This document shows positions 20,291-29,556 of a stretch of DNA of 64,000 nt, piece after piece (position 1 is the first letter of the stretch; every line of letters begins with the position of its first letter). The position numbers and the translations under genes are program-made. The DNA lies in assembly GCA_963751955.1 (NCBI GenBank), contig CAVVWM010000014.1, forward strand, positions 62,001-126,000. Reading direction: 5' to 3'. This stretch comes from JABDIY01 sp963751955 (lineage in GTDB: Bacteria > Actinomycetota > Acidimicrobiia > Acidimicrobiales > SZUA-35). The notes beneath the pieces are model-generated. The model did no database searches. It was not told the DNA's origin and saw only the letters and a list, made by a program, of their open reading frames with translations.

Positions 20291-22400
20291 ATGAGAGAAA
20301 CGGCAGCTCGCCCTACACCCCTCGAGCGGTATCGAAACATCGGCATCATGGCCCACATTGATGCTGGCAAGACCACCACCACCGAACGCATCCTGTTCTA
20401 CACCGGCAAGAACTACAAGATCGGTGAGGTCCATGACGGCGGCGCAACCATGGACTGGATGGAGCAGGAGCAGGAGCGTGGCATCACGATCACCTCTGCC
20501 GCAACCACCTGTTTCTGGAATGATCACCGAATCAACATCATCGACACGCCCGGACCACGTCGACTTCACCGTTGAGGTAGAGCGTTCCCTCCGTGTGCTC
20601 GACGGCGCCGTTGCGGTCTTCGATGGCGTCGCCGGAGTCGAGCCCCAGACCGAGACCGTTTGGCGCCAGGCCGACAAGTACGGCGTGCCGCGCATGTGTT
20701 TCGTCAACAAGCTCGACCGCACCGGCGCCGACTTCTACTTCTGTCTCGACACCATCAAGGAACGGCTCACCCAGGACGTGGCTGTGATCCAGCTGCCCAT
20801 CGGTATCGAGATGGACTTCGTCGGCGTTGTCGACCTGGTCAAGATGAAGGCGCTCGTGTGGCCACCCACCACCGATGAGAAGGATCTAGGCGCTACCTAC
20901 GAAGAGGTGGAGATCCCAGCTGAGTATCAGGACAAGGCCGATGAATACCGTGCGCTGCTCGTCGAAGCGATCGCAGCGACCGACGACGACCTGATGTTGA
21001 AGTACCTCGAAGACGAGGAAATCACCGGGGATGAACTGCGCAATGCCTTGCGCACAGCCACGATCAACAACAAGCTCGTCCCGATTCTCTGCGGAACCGC
21101 CTTCAAGAACAAGGGTGTCCAGCCGCTTCTCGATGCGGTGATCGATTACCTCCCCTCGCCGGTCGATCTCCCTGCCGTTGAGGGCGTCGCTCTCAAGGGC
21201 GGTGACGAGATGAACCGGAAGCCCGAAGACGAAGAGCCGTTCAGCGCGCTTGCCTTCAAGATCATGAGCGCCCCGCAGGTCGGCAAGTTGGCCTACTTCC
21301 GGGTCTACTCCGGCAGCCTGTCCAAGGGCGATCAGGTGCTCAACACCCGAACCGGTTCCAAGGAGCGCATGGGTCGCCTGCTGGAGATGCACGCCAACAA
21401 GCAGGAAGACCGCGACATCGCCATGACCGGCGACATCATGGCCGCAATCGGCATGAAGAACGTTCGCACCGGCGACACCCTCACCGATGTGTCCAACGCG
21501 ATCGTGCTGGAGAATCTCACGTTCCCCGACCCGGTGATCCATGTGGCCGTCGAGCCCAAGACCAAGGTCGATCAGGACAAGATGGCCAAGGCCCTCATGA
21601 GCCTGAGCGAAGAGGATCCCACCTTCACCGTTCACACCGACGAGGACACCGGTCAGACCATCATCGCCGGAATGGGCGAGCTGCACCTCGAGGTGCTGGT
21701 CGACCGCATGCTGCGGGAGTTCCGAGTGGACGCAACGGTCGGTAAGCCCCAGGTGGCATACCGAGAGACCATCACCGGAACCGTGGCGAAGGACACCTAC
21801 ACCCACAAGAAGCAGACCGGTGGTTCAGGTCAGTTTGCTGAAGTCACCATCGCCATGGAGCCCTCCGGCCCTGGCGGCGGCTATGAATTCGTCGACAAGA
21901 TCTCGGGCGGTCGTATTCCCAAGGAATACATCCCCTCGATCGATCACGGCATTCGAGATGCCATGACCACCGGTGTGCTCGCCGGGTTCCCCACCGTCGA
22001 CGTGCGGGTAACGCTGCTCGACGGCAAGTACCACGACGTTGACTCCAGCGAAATGGCCTTCAAACTCGCCGGAATCCAAGCGTTCAAGCAGGTTGCCCGT
22101 AAGGCGAAGCCTATTCTCCTCGAGCCGATCATGGCTGTGGAGGTCGTCACCCCTGAGGACTACATGGGTGATGTGATCGGCGACCTCAATTCTCGTCGTG
22201 GCCGGGTTGGCCAGATGGAAGCTCGTGGCCAGAATCAGGTTGTCTCTGCACAGGTTCCACTTTCGGAGATGTTTGGGTACTCAACCGACCTACGCTCCAA
22301 GACCCAAGGTCGAGCGAGCTACACCATGCAGTTCAACAACTATCAACAAACTCCTGGGAACGTCCAGGAAGAAATCGTGAAGCGCATCCGGGGCGAGTGA
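20291..22400 (+). CDS. fusA: Elongation factor G, one frameshift
   Basis: Translocation GTPase. G1 (AHIDAGKTTTTERILFY) and the effector/G2 region (ERGITITSAATT) are in the first frame; the G3 motif DTPGH is broken by one extra C at 20555-20556 (GGACCACGTC should read GGACACGTC). The rest follows: NKLDRTGADF (G4), then domains II-V ending in PGNVQEEIVKRIRGE. About 702 residues when repaired. The gene is essential, so the shift is almost certainly a sequence error and is good evidence for indel errors in this assembly. Confidence 0.97.
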
Positions 22401-22434
22401 CCTCAACCGGATCTTAGAAAGGAAACAAGCCCCA

Positions 22435-23622
22435 ATGGCAAAGGAAAAATTTCAGCGTACGAAACCGCATGTGAATGTGGGGACTATGGGTCATATAGAC
22501 CATGGGAAGACCACGTTGACGGCTGCGATTACCAAGGTGTTGGCTGAGCGTGTTGCGGGTAACACTGCGACTGAGTTCGCGAACATCGACAAGGCTCCTG
22601 AGGAGCGTGAGCGTGGGATCACGATCAATGTGTCTCATGTTGAGTACGAAACCGAGAAACGGCATTACGCGCATGTTGATATGCCTGGGCATGCTGATTA
22701 CATCAAGAACATGATTACTGGTGCTGCTCAGGTTGATGGGGCAATCCTGGTTGTGTCTGCTGCTGATGGTCCGATGCCCCAGACCCGCGAGCACGTGTTG
22801 TTGGCTCGTCAGGTGGGTGTGCCCGCGATTGTGGTTGCTTTGAACAAGGCGGACATGGTTGATGACGAGGAGCTTCTGGAACTGGTGGAATTGGAGGCTC
22901 GTGAGTTGTTGACCGAGTACGAGTTCCCTGGTGATGATGTGCCGGTTGTGCATGTGTCGGCGTTGAAAGCGTTGGAGGGTGACGCTGATGCTGCTGAAAA
23001 GATCATGGAGTTGATGGATCAGGTTGATACCTATATTCCTGAGCCCGAGCGTGAGTTGGATAAGCCGTTCTTGATGCCGATCGAGGATGTGTTCTCTATC
23101 ACTGGTCGCGGCACCGTTGTGACCGGCAAGGTCGAGCAAGGGATTGTCAATACCGGTGACTCGTTGGAGATCATCGGTATCCGGGACACTCAAAAGACCA
23201 CCTGTACCGGTGTGGAGATGTTCCGTAAACTGTTGGATCAGGGTCAGGCTGGGGACAACATTGGTGCCCTGTTGCGTGGCATCGAAAAAGATCAGGTGCA
23301 GCGTGGCCAGGTGCTGGCTGCCCCCGGTTCGATCACTCCTCATACCGAGTTCGAGGCACAGGTGTATGTGTTGACCAAGGACGAGGGCGGCCGCCATAAG
23401 CCGTTCTTTGCTAACTACAGGCCACAGTTCTATTTCCGGACTACCGACATCACCGGTGCTGTCACACTGCCAGCCGGCACCGAAATGTGTATGCCCGGGG
23501 ATAACACCGAAATGACAGTCGAACTGATCAACCCGATCGCCATGGACGAAGGCCTCCGGTTCGCAATCCGCGAAGGCGGACGCACCGTAGGCGCCGGCCG
23601 AGTCACCAAAATCCTCAAATAA
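22435..23622 (+). CDS. tuf: Elongation factor Tu
   Basis: Delivers aminoacyl-tRNA to the ribosome. 395 residues, uninterrupted. GTP-binding motifs GHIDHGKTTLTAAITKVLA, DMPGHADYIKNM and NKADMVDD are present, with the C-terminal FFANYRPQFYFRTTDITG and GRTVGAGRVTKILK. An AAGGA element sits about 12 bases upstream. Codon use is unlike its neighbours: many TTG, GTT and GCT codons up to about 23430, then C-ending codons to the stop. The stop overlaps the rpsJ start (TAATG). Confidence 0.98.
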   Translation: MAKEKFQRTKPHVNVGTMGHIDHGKTTLTAAITKVLAERVAGNTATEFANIDKAPEERERGITINVSHVEYETEKRHYAHVDMPGHADYIKNMITGAAQVDGAILVVSAADGPMPQTREHVLLARQVGVPAIVVALNKADMVDDEELLELVELEARELLTEYEFPGDDVPVVHVSALKALEGDADAAEKIMELMDQVDTYIPEPERELDKPFLMPIEDVFSITGRGTVVTGKVEQGIVNTGDSLEIIGIRDTQKTTCTGVEMFRKLLDQGQAGDNIGALLRGIEKDQVQRGQVLAAPGSITPHTEFEAQVYVLTKDEGGRHKPFFANYRPQFYFRTTDITGAVTLPAGTEMCMPGDNTEMTVELINPIAMDEGLRFAIREGGRTVGAGRVTKILK

Positions 23623-23942
23623 TGGCTGCTTCACAAAAAATCCGGATCCGCTTGAAGGCCTACGATCACGACATCATCGACAAGAGCACCAAACAAATTG
23701 TCGACACGGTGCAGCGCACCAACGCTGCGTTTCGTGGACCGATCCCGCTTCCCACCGAGAAGCATCGCTTCTGCGTGATCCGCTCACCTCACAAGTACAA
23801 GGACTCTCGGGAACACTTCGAGATGCGAATCCACAAGCGGCTCATCGACATTCTGGAGCCCAACCCCAAAACGGTGGATTCCCTCCAGCGTCTCGAGCTG
23901 CCTGCTGGCGTCGATATCGAGATCAAAATCCAACAGGTCTGA
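23622..23942 (+). CDS. rpsJ: 30S ribosomal protein S10
   Basis: Small-subunit head protein, also the NusG/NusE contact in antitermination. 106 residues; MAASQKIRIRLKAYDHDIID, GPIPLPTEKHRFCVIRSPH and REHFEMRIHKRLIDI are canonical. It starts on the last base of the tuf stop. Normally the first gene of the S10 operon, it is followed here by two hairpins and a 0.4 kb gap, so it appears to end the str-tuf unit. Confidence 0.98.
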   Translation: MAASQKIRIRLKAYDHDIIDKSTKQIVDTVQRTNAAFRGPIPLPTEKHRFCVIRSPHKYKDSREHFEMRIHKRLIDILEPNPKTVDSLQRLELPAGVDIEIKIQQV

Positions 23943-23948
23943 TCCCAG

Positions 23949-23970
23949 TCTCGCTCCGCATGGGGCGAGA
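23949..23970 (+). terminator. Hairpin just after rpsJ
   Basis: TCTCGCTCC and GGGGCGAGA form a nine-base stem with one T-G pair around the loop GCAT, starting six bases after the rpsJ stop. It is the first of two consecutive hairpins. Confidence 0.55.
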
Positions 23971-23982
23971 GAAGTCTGAACT

Positions 23983-24016
23983 CCCGCCCGCCTTGTTGAA
24001 GAACGAGGCGGGCGGG
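23983..24016 (+). terminator. Strong GC-rich terminator hairpin between rpsJ and rplC
   Basis: CCCGCCCGCCTTGTT pairs with AACGAGGCGGGCGGG (one T-G pair) around the loop GAAG, a 15-bp stem, followed by TGTTTCG. With the preceding hairpin this should stop most transcription leaving tuf-rpsJ. Confidence 0.8.
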
Positions 24017-24371
24017 TGTTTCGCGTTCGGAGGCTGCGCGCTTGAGCTGCCCGCTTGCGGTCCCGAAATTGGACACTCCTCATGGACCATTCAGAGCAGA
24101 AGCGGGTATGTCGCCCCCAAAGCGGACAGCACGACCTGCAGGATGATGCCAAAGGAATGGGACTGCGCAGCGAAGGATCTTGAGACATGCAATTCGTCAC
24201 AGGTCTGCAAGGTGGGCAACATCGATGTGCCCGATAGCGTGTAGAAGTTCGGTCTGAGTAGGCCCTGCGCACCTGGCTCCGATGCCCGTGTGGGGAACCG
24301 TTCGGCAAAAGACTTAACAAGTACGTGCACGGCCCGGGTTCGTCCTGAGCCCGCTGACGAAAGTGCAACCG
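24017..24371 (+). other. Intergenic leader/promoter region before rplC
   Basis: About 355 bases between the terminator and the rplC start. It should contain the promoter for the S10-spc genes and could hold a regulatory leader. I see no confident -10/-35 pair and no ribosomal-protein binding structure. The minus strand can encode an SPase I-like block at 24178-24234 (see findings). Confidence 0.55.
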
Positions 24372-25017
24372 ATGACTGTAAAAGCAATCGTCGGCCGCAA
24401 GGCTGGCATGACACAAGTGTGGAGCGAAGACAACCGTCTTCTGCCAGTCACTGTGATCGAGGTACAACCCGTTCGGGTGGTCCAGATCAAGACGGTCGAT
24501 AGCCACGGATACAACGCAGTTCAGGTCACGTTCGGACCCGCTCGCCGCAAGATCAACAAGCCCGAGCAAGGCCACTTCGACAAAGCCGGCGTGGAAGCCG
24601 GCCGCGAGCTGCTCGAACTCCGACTCGACGATGTGAGTGAGTATGAAGTTGGTCAGGAGATCGCTCTGGACACCTTTGCCGCCGGCGACATCGTGGACGT
24701 CACCGGAACCAGTAAGGGTAGGGGCTTCTCCGGCGTCATGAAGCGCCACAACTTCGCCGGTCGAGCGCGCCACCCACGGCGCCCACCTGGTGCACCGCAT
24801 GCCCGGCTCGATCGGCCAGTGCGCCACCCCCGCCCGTGTGTTCAAGGGAAAGAAGATGGCTGGCCACTACGGAAACGAGAAGACCACTCAGCAGAACCTC
24901 ACCATCGTGAAGGTCGACACAGAGAACGGCGCCATCCTGGTGAAGGGCGCAGTGCCCGGAGCCAAGAACGGTGTCGTCACGGTCCGCAATGCTGCGAAGA
25001 AGAAGGTGAACGCCTGA
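24372..25017 (+). CDS. rplC: 50S ribosomal protein L3, one frameshift
   Basis: Early-assembly 23S rRNA-binding protein near the peptidyl-transferase centre. The first frame gives MTVKAIVGRKAGMTQVW through GRGFSGVMKRHNFAG; the second gives RMPGSIGQCATPARVFKGKK to KKKVNA. One extra base at 24761-24770 (CGAGCGCGCCACC) interrupts the GATHGAH loop. Start ATG 24372; a GTG at 24363 is in frame. The stop overlaps the rplD start (TGATG). The gene is essential, so the shift is probably an error. Confidence 0.96.
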
Positions 25018-25646
25018 TGGTTGCTGTAGCTGTTACCTCTGCCAAGGGATCCAAGGCTGGCACGGTCGAACTCGACGAGTCCCTTTTCGGCATCGAACCA
25101 AACGTCCCCGTCATGCACCAGGTCGTCACCGCTCAGCTGGCCGCCCGTCGAGCTGGTACCCATAGCACCAAGACCCGAGCCGAGGTTCGGGGTGGCGGCG
25201 CCAAGCCGTGGCGTCAGAAGGGCACCGGACGGGCCCGTCAAGGCTCCACCCGTTCACCCCACTGGGTCGGCGGCGGTGTGGCCCATGGGCCCAAGCCCCG
25301 CGACTACAGCCAGAAGACCCCCAAGAAGATGGTCAAGCTCGCTCTTCGCAGTGCGCTTTCAGACCGGGCCAGTGACAACAAGGTCGTTGTCGTTGATAGC
25401 TGGGGGATCGACTCGCCCAACACCAAAGCCGCCAGGGCCGTTCTGGAGGCCAACAAGATCGATGGCAAGGCACTGGTCGTGGTCGACCGAGCCGCCGATT
25501 CAGTCTGGAAGAGCTTCCGCAACCTTACCGACGTTCATGTGATCAGCGTGGACCAGCTCAATAGTTACGACGTGCTCGTCGCCGACTACCTGGTCTTCGA
25601 CAAGGAGACGCTGGTCAACTCCGGCGCCGCCTCGGAAGACAAGTGA
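25017..25646 (+). CDS. rplD: 50S ribosomal protein L4
   Basis: Large-subunit protein lining the exit tunnel. 209 residues from the ATG at 25017. The tunnel-loop sequence AEVRGGGAKPWRQKGTGRAR and the WVGGGVAHGPKPRDYSQKTP segment are conserved. A frameshift in rplC makes the upstream frame appear fused to it, but the TGATG junction shows where L4 begins. A 103-base gap follows before rplW. Confidence 0.97.
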   Translation: MVAVAVTSAKGSKAGTVELDESLFGIEPNVPVMHQVVTAQLAARRAGTHSTKTRAEVRGGGAKPWRQKGTGRARQGSTRSPHWVGGGVAHGPKPRDYSQKTPKKMVKLALRSALSDRASDNKVVVVDSWGIDSPNTKAARAVLEANKIDGKALVVVDRAADSVWKSFRNLTDVHVISVDQLNSYDVLVADYLVFDKETLVNSGAASEDK

Positions 25647-25749
25647 GGCTGACCGATGCATGAGAACTCGACGAACCTGAACACTTCGCCAAGGTCAGCC
25701 GTGGCCCGAGCGGCCCTCTTGAGCGGGGAAGATAGAGGAGATCTGAACC

Positions 25750-26043
25750 ATGCGTGATCCCCACGACGTCATCATCAAGCCCATCATCTCGGAAAAGACC
25801 TACAACCAGGCAGAGGTGCTCGACACGTACACCTTCGTCGTACATCCAACTGCCTCCAAACCCGAGATTGCTGACGCTGTCGAAGCAATCTTCGACGGCG
25901 TGAAGGTCAAGAAGGTCAACACGATGGTCCGCAAAGGCAAGACCGTCCGCAATCGCGCCGCGAACACCACGTCCAAGCGGTCCGATACCAAACGAGCCAT
26001 CGTCACCCTTTCCGAGGGTTCGATCGAGCTGTACGGAAGCTGA
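25750..26043 (+). CDS. rplW: 50S ribosomal protein L23
   Basis: Exit-site protein that docks trigger factor and SRP. 97 residues; RDPHDVIIKPIISEKTYNQ start and the KVKKVNTMVRKGK segment are typical. The ribosome site GAGGAG lies nine bases before the ATG. The 103 bases before it contain an 8-bp inverted repeat (GGCTGACC / GGTCAGCC), whose role is unclear. Confidence 0.96.
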   Translation: MRDPHDVIIKPIISEKTYNQAEVLDTYTFVVHPTASKPEIADAVEAIFDGVKVKKVNTMVRKGKTVRNRAANTTSKRSDTKRAIVTLSEGSIELYGS

Positions 26044-26055
26044 GAGGTCTGAACA

Positions 26056-26891
26056 ATGGCTATTCGTAAGCGCAAACCAACCAGTGCCGGTCGTCGGTTC
26101 CAGACCAGCAGCGACTTTGGTGATGTCACCACGTCGACCCCGGAAAAGAGCCTGCTGGTCAAACAGAGCGGGACCGGCGGTCGCAACAACCACGGACGCA
26201 AGACCAGCCGCCATCGCGGTGGCGGTCACAAGCGTCGCTATCGGGTAATCGACTTCCGTCGCAACAAGGACGGCGTCGATGGCACAGTCGCGAGCGTCGA
26301 GTACGACCCCAATCGAAACTGCCGGATCGCCCTCGTGCACTACCACGATGGGGAAAAGCGCTACATTCTCTGCCCCAAGGGTCTCACCGTCGGCGACAAG
26401 GTCCGAAGTGGTTCCGGGAGCGATATCAGACCCGGAAACGCCATGCCGATGCGTTACATCCCTGTGGGGACAGTGCTCCACGCCGTCGAAATGAAGCCCG
26501 GCGGCGGAGCCAAGATGGCCCGCTCGGCCGGGACCAGCGTTCAGCTTGTCGCCAAAGAGGGTGATACCGCAACGTTGCGGCTGCCATCCACCGAGATGCG
26601 CCGAGTCTCCATCGACTGTGTCGCAACGATCGGCGAGGTCGGGAATTCCGAATTCGAGCTCATCAAGGTCGGAAAGGCCGGTCGCAGCCGCTGGAAGGGT
26701 AAGAGGCCCCAGACCCGCGGCGTGGCCATGAACCCCGTCGACCACCCTCACGGCGGCGGCGAGGGCAAGACCTCCGGCGGCCGGCATCCGGTGTCGCCAT
26801 GGGGTAAGCCCGAGGGTCGCACACGCAAAAGGGCAAAGAGTCAGATGATCAGATCATCCGCCGCAGGCGGACCCGTGGAGGACGGAGGTAG
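26056..26891 (+). CDS. rplB: 50S ribosomal protein L2, frameshift near the 3' end
   Basis: Core 23S-binding protein needed for subunit joining. Canonical segments: HRGGGHKRRYRVIDFRRNKD, DPNRNCRIALVHYHDG and RGVAMNPVDHPHGGGEGKTS. One A is missing in the run at 26826-26829. Without repair the frame runs to 26952 with a wrong tail; with repair it ends KKGKESDDQIIRRRRTRGG and stops at TAG 26889-26891, the expected basic C-terminus, with the rpsS ribosome site overlapping it. I annotate the repaired end. Confidence 0.95.
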
Positions 26892-26893
26892 TT

Positions 26894-27172
26894 ATGCCAC
26901 GCAGTTTGAAGAAAGGTGCATTCATCGACGAGCACTTGCTCAAGAAGGTTGATGCGCTCAACGAGAAGAACGAAAAGAGGGTCATCAAGACCTGGTCGCG
27001 TCGTTCCACCATTATCCCGGACATGATTGGTCACACAATTGCAGTCCACGACGGCCGCAAACACGTGCCGGTATATGTCACCGAATCCATGGTCGGACAC
27101 AAATTGGGCGAGTTCTCGCCCACCCGCACCTTCAAGTTCCACGCTGGCCAAGAAAAGACAGGCCGCCGATGA
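26894..27172 (+). CDS. rpsS: 30S ribosomal protein S19
   Basis: Small-subunit head protein contacting S13. 92 residues: MPRSLKKGAFIDEHLLKKV, TWSRRSTIIPDMIGHTIAVH and HKLGEFSPTRTFKFHAG. The ribosome site GGAGG is the end of rplB. The stop overlaps the rplV start (ATGA). Confidence 0.98.
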   Translation: MPRSLKKGAFIDEHLLKKVDALNEKNEKRVIKTWSRRSTIIPDMIGHTIAVHDGRKHVPVYVTESMVGHKLGEFSPTRTFKFHAGQEKTGRR

Positions 27173-28038
27173 CAATCGCACCTACTCACGACCGGCCCCA
27201 TGCGCGGGCCGAGGTCAAGTTCGTTCGCATGTCGGCGTCCAAAGTGCGTGTCGTTCTTGATTTGATCCGCGGCGATCATGTGGTCGACGCCATCGAAACT
27301 CTGGCTCTGAGTCAGCGCAAGGCATCCCAAGACATCGCAAAGGCCCTCCGCTCAGCGGTAGCCAATGCCAACCACAACGAAGAGATTCCTACCGAGGAAC
27401 TCTTCGTGTCAGCGTGCTACGCCGATGAGGGACCGACGCTGAAACGTTTCCGTCCTCGCGCTCGAGGTCGCGCCGGACGAATCAACAAGCGCACCTGCCA
27501 CATCACCGTGGAGGTTGCCCGGATGACCGATGACGAAATCGACCGTCGTGCCCAAAGCCTCGAGTCCAAGGGCGGGTCCAAGAAGAAGTCTGGCGGCGAT
27601 CGCGCAACCCGGGTGAAGAAGTCCAAGACAGCCACTGATGCCGGCGAGGCCAAGACCGCTGTAGCGTCTGACCCCAAAGCAAATGAGATCGACGAGGACG
27701 CCGTGGATGCGGGTCAAACCGATGATGTGGCGGCTGAGGTCGAGGAGAGCGAAGCGACCAGCACCACCGTGGATAGCGATGGTGACGGTGAGGTCAATGC
27801 GGTGGACGAGTCGCCCTATGGCGAAGGTTCCCGTGCCCTCATCGATGGCGATCCCGACAAGATGCCCGAGGGCTTCGAAATCAAAGGCAATGCGAGCTCC
27901 AAGCTGTACCACGTACCCGGATCGAGCTTCTATGAACGCACCAACGCTGAAGTCTGGTTTGTCGACGCCGAGGCCGCTGAAGCGGCTGGCTTCGAACTAC
28001 CCAAGAGCCAGCGTGGCAGCGAAGGAGAGGAAGAGTAG
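27169..28038 (+). CDS. rplV: 50S ribosomal protein L22 with long C-terminal extension
   Basis: Residues 1-125 are normal L22, a tunnel protein (ARAEVKFVRMSASKVRVVLD; PTLKRFRPRARGRAGRINKR). Usual length is 110-130; this one is 289. Residues 130-215 form a Lys- then Asp/Glu-rich, probably unstructured linker. Residues about 225-280 hold a compact unit (PEGFEIKGNASSKLYHVP, YERTNAEVWFVDAEAAEAAG) resembling the small sunset domain known from other actinobacterial proteins, here without its usual Cys pair. The extension should reach the ribosome surface; its role is unknown. No frameshift explains it and rpsC starts right after the stop. Confidence 0.93.
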   Translation: MTIAPTHDRPHARAEVKFVRMSASKVRVVLDLIRGDHVVDAIETLALSQRKASQDIAKALRSAVANANHNEEIPTEELFVSACYADEGPTLKRFRPRARGRAGRINKRTCHITVEVARMTDDEIDRRAQSLESKGGSKKKSGGDRATRVKKSKTATDAGEAKTAVASDPKANEIDEDAVDAGQTDDVAAEVEESEATSTTVDSDGDGEVNAVDESPYGEGSRALIDGDPDKMPEGFEIKGNASSKLYHVPGSSFYERTNAEVWFVDAEAAEAAGFELPKSQRGSEGEEE

Positions 28039-28941
28039 ATGGGTCAGAAAGTAAATCCTTACGGCTTCCGGCTGGGAATCACAACAGATTGGAAGTCCCG
28101 GTGGATCGCCGACCGCCAGCAGTACCGCGACTACCTCATCGAGGATCGCAACATTCGCAGTTACCTCATGACCGAACTGCCGAATGCGGCGATCAGCCGC
28201 ATCGAGGTCGAGCGGACCCGTGACAAACTCCAGATCGATGTCCACACAGCTCGTCCAGGAATCGTGATCGGACGCAAGGGCTCCGAGGCGGATCGTTTGC
28301 GTCAGGGGCTCAGCAAGCTCACGGGGAACCCCCGAGTGAAGCTGAACATCATAGAGATCAAGAGCGCCGAGCTCGACGCAGCGCTGATCGCTCAGGGTGT
28401 CGCCGATCAGCTTGCCGGTCGTATGGCGTTCCGCCGTGCGATGAAGCGAGCGGTCCAGCAGGCCATGAAGGCCGGCGCCAAGGGCATTCGGATTCAGTGT
28501 TCAGGCCGCCTCGGTGGCGCTGAGATGAGTCGTACCGAGTGGTATCGCGAAGGTCGGGTTCCGCTGCATACGCTTCGGGCCGACGTCGATTACGGTCTTC
28601 GTGAGGCTCACACGACCTATGGCCGTATCGGCGTGAAGGTGTGGCTGTATAAGGGCGACATCCTGCCCTACAAGTCCTCGGTCACCGATAAGGCAAAAGA
28701 AGCCGCTGTCGCAGCGGCCGCGCTGGGTGAGGGTCCTGGTGGCGCGCCGAAGAAGGTCGTGTCGTCTCGCCGCCGTCCCGCTCGCACCGAGGAGACCGAC
28801 GCCGCTGCCGAGCCTGCACCGCTGGTGCGGGAGGCCGACCCCGAGTTCGAACGTCTCTTGGCCGAAGAAGAGGCCATTGAGGCTTCCCTCAAGGACAAGA
28901 GCGCCGAGAACCTGTCGTTTCGACCCGGAGATGGTGACTGA
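28039..28941 (+). CDS. rpsC: 30S ribosomal protein S3
   Basis: mRNA-entry protein with KH domain (RPGIVIGRKGSEADRLRQGL) and the C-terminal RTEWYREGRVPLHTLRADVD region. 300 residues; the S3 core ends near residue 215 and a charged tail of about 80 residues (Ala/Glu/Arg-rich) follows, longer than in E. coli but common in actinobacteria. It begins directly after the rplV stop. Confidence 0.97.
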   Translation: MGQKVNPYGFRLGITTDWKSRWIADRQQYRDYLIEDRNIRSYLMTELPNAAISRIEVERTRDKLQIDVHTARPGIVIGRKGSEADRLRQGLSKLTGNPRVKLNIIEIKSAELDAALIAQGVADQLAGRMAFRRAMKRAVQQAMKAGAKGIRIQCSGRLGGAEMSRTEWYREGRVPLHTLRADVDYGLREAHTTYGRIGVKVWLYKGDILPYKSSVTDKAKEAAVAAAALGEGPGGAPKKVVSSRRRPARTEETDAAAEPAPLVREADPEFERLLAEEEAIEASLKDKSAENLSFRPGDGD

Positions 28942-28943
28942 TC

Positions 28944-29366
28944 ATGCTCATGCCAAAGAAAGTGGCCCATCGTAAACACCACAGGGGCCGTACCCGAGGC
29001 GCCGCCAAAGGCGCCACACATGTCAACTTCGGTGAGTACGGTATCCAAGCCCTCGAGCCTGGGTGGATCACAAGTCGACAGATTGAAGCCGCCCGTATCG
29101 CCATGACGCGCCACGTGAAGCGTGGCGGCAAGGTCTGGATCAACGTCTTTCCGGACAAGCCCGTGACCGCCAAGCCCGCAGAGACACGTATGGGATCAGG
29201 CAAGGGGAATCCTGAGCACTGGGTTGCTGTTGTGAAGCCTGGTCGGGTGCTGTTCGAACTCTCATATCCGAATGAGGAGATCGCCCGAGGAGCCCTGAAT
29301 CGTGCCATTCAGAAGCTCCCAATCAAGGCAAAGATCGTGACCCGAGAGGATGGATTTGATGGCTGA
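28944..29366 (+). CDS. rplP: 50S ribosomal protein L16
   Basis: Protein at the A-site and central protuberance. 140 residues; MLMPKKVAHRKHHRGRTRG, ALEPGWITSRQIEAARIAMT, GGKVWINVFPDKPVTAKPAE and RMGSGKGNPEHWVAVVKPGR are canonical. Its end overlaps the rpmC start. Confidence 0.98.
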   Translation: MLMPKKVAHRKHHRGRTRGAAKGATHVNFGEYGIQALEPGWITSRQIEAARIAMTRHVKRGGKVWINVFPDKPVTAKPAETRMGSGKGNPEHWVAVVKPGRVLFELSYPNEEIARGALNRAIQKLPIKAKIVTREDGFDG

Positions 29367-29556
29367 TGCAGTTGTTGAACAGTCCGACGCCGAGCTCCTA
29401 GAGAGTCTGGGCGATGCAAAGAAGGAACTTTTCAACCTTCGTTTTCAGTTGGCCACTGGTCAGCTCGCCAACACATCCCGAATTCGGGATGTGAAGAAGG
29501 ACGTGGCCCGGATCAAGACCGAGCAGCGTCGCCGTGAATTAGCAGGAGCCGAGTAA
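29359..29556 (+). CDS. rpmC: 50S ribosomal protein L29
   Basis: Small two-helix protein near the tunnel exit. MADAVVEQSDAELLESLGDA and LFNLRFQLATGQLANTSRIR are typical. I start at the ATG at 29359, which has GAGAGGAT about nine bases upstream; an ATG at 29350 is in frame. It overlaps the rplP stop by eight bases, and its stop touches the rpsQ start (TAATG). Confidence 0.95.
   Translation: MADAVVEQSDAELLESLGDAKKELFNLRFQLATGQLANTSRIRDVKKDVARIKTEQRRRELAGAE

Noticed and set aside
20291..22400. fusA as a pseudogene
   Set aside because: Only one inserted C breaks an otherwise perfect EF-G, and no other copy is seen; error is far more likely.
22414..23634. 406-codon antisense ORF over tuf
   Set aside because: The plus frame is an intact EF-Tu with all motifs; the antisense frame is open because of the biased codon choice and its translation resembles no family.
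23960..24244. Small plus-strand ORF after rpsJ
   Set aside because: It runs through the terminator hairpin and shows no recognisable protein or ribosome site.
24017..24371. tRNA or other RNA gene in the rpsJ-rplC gap
   Set aside because: A GGGTTCGTCCTGAGCCC segment resembles a T-arm, but no acceptor stem or anticodon arm could be found around it.
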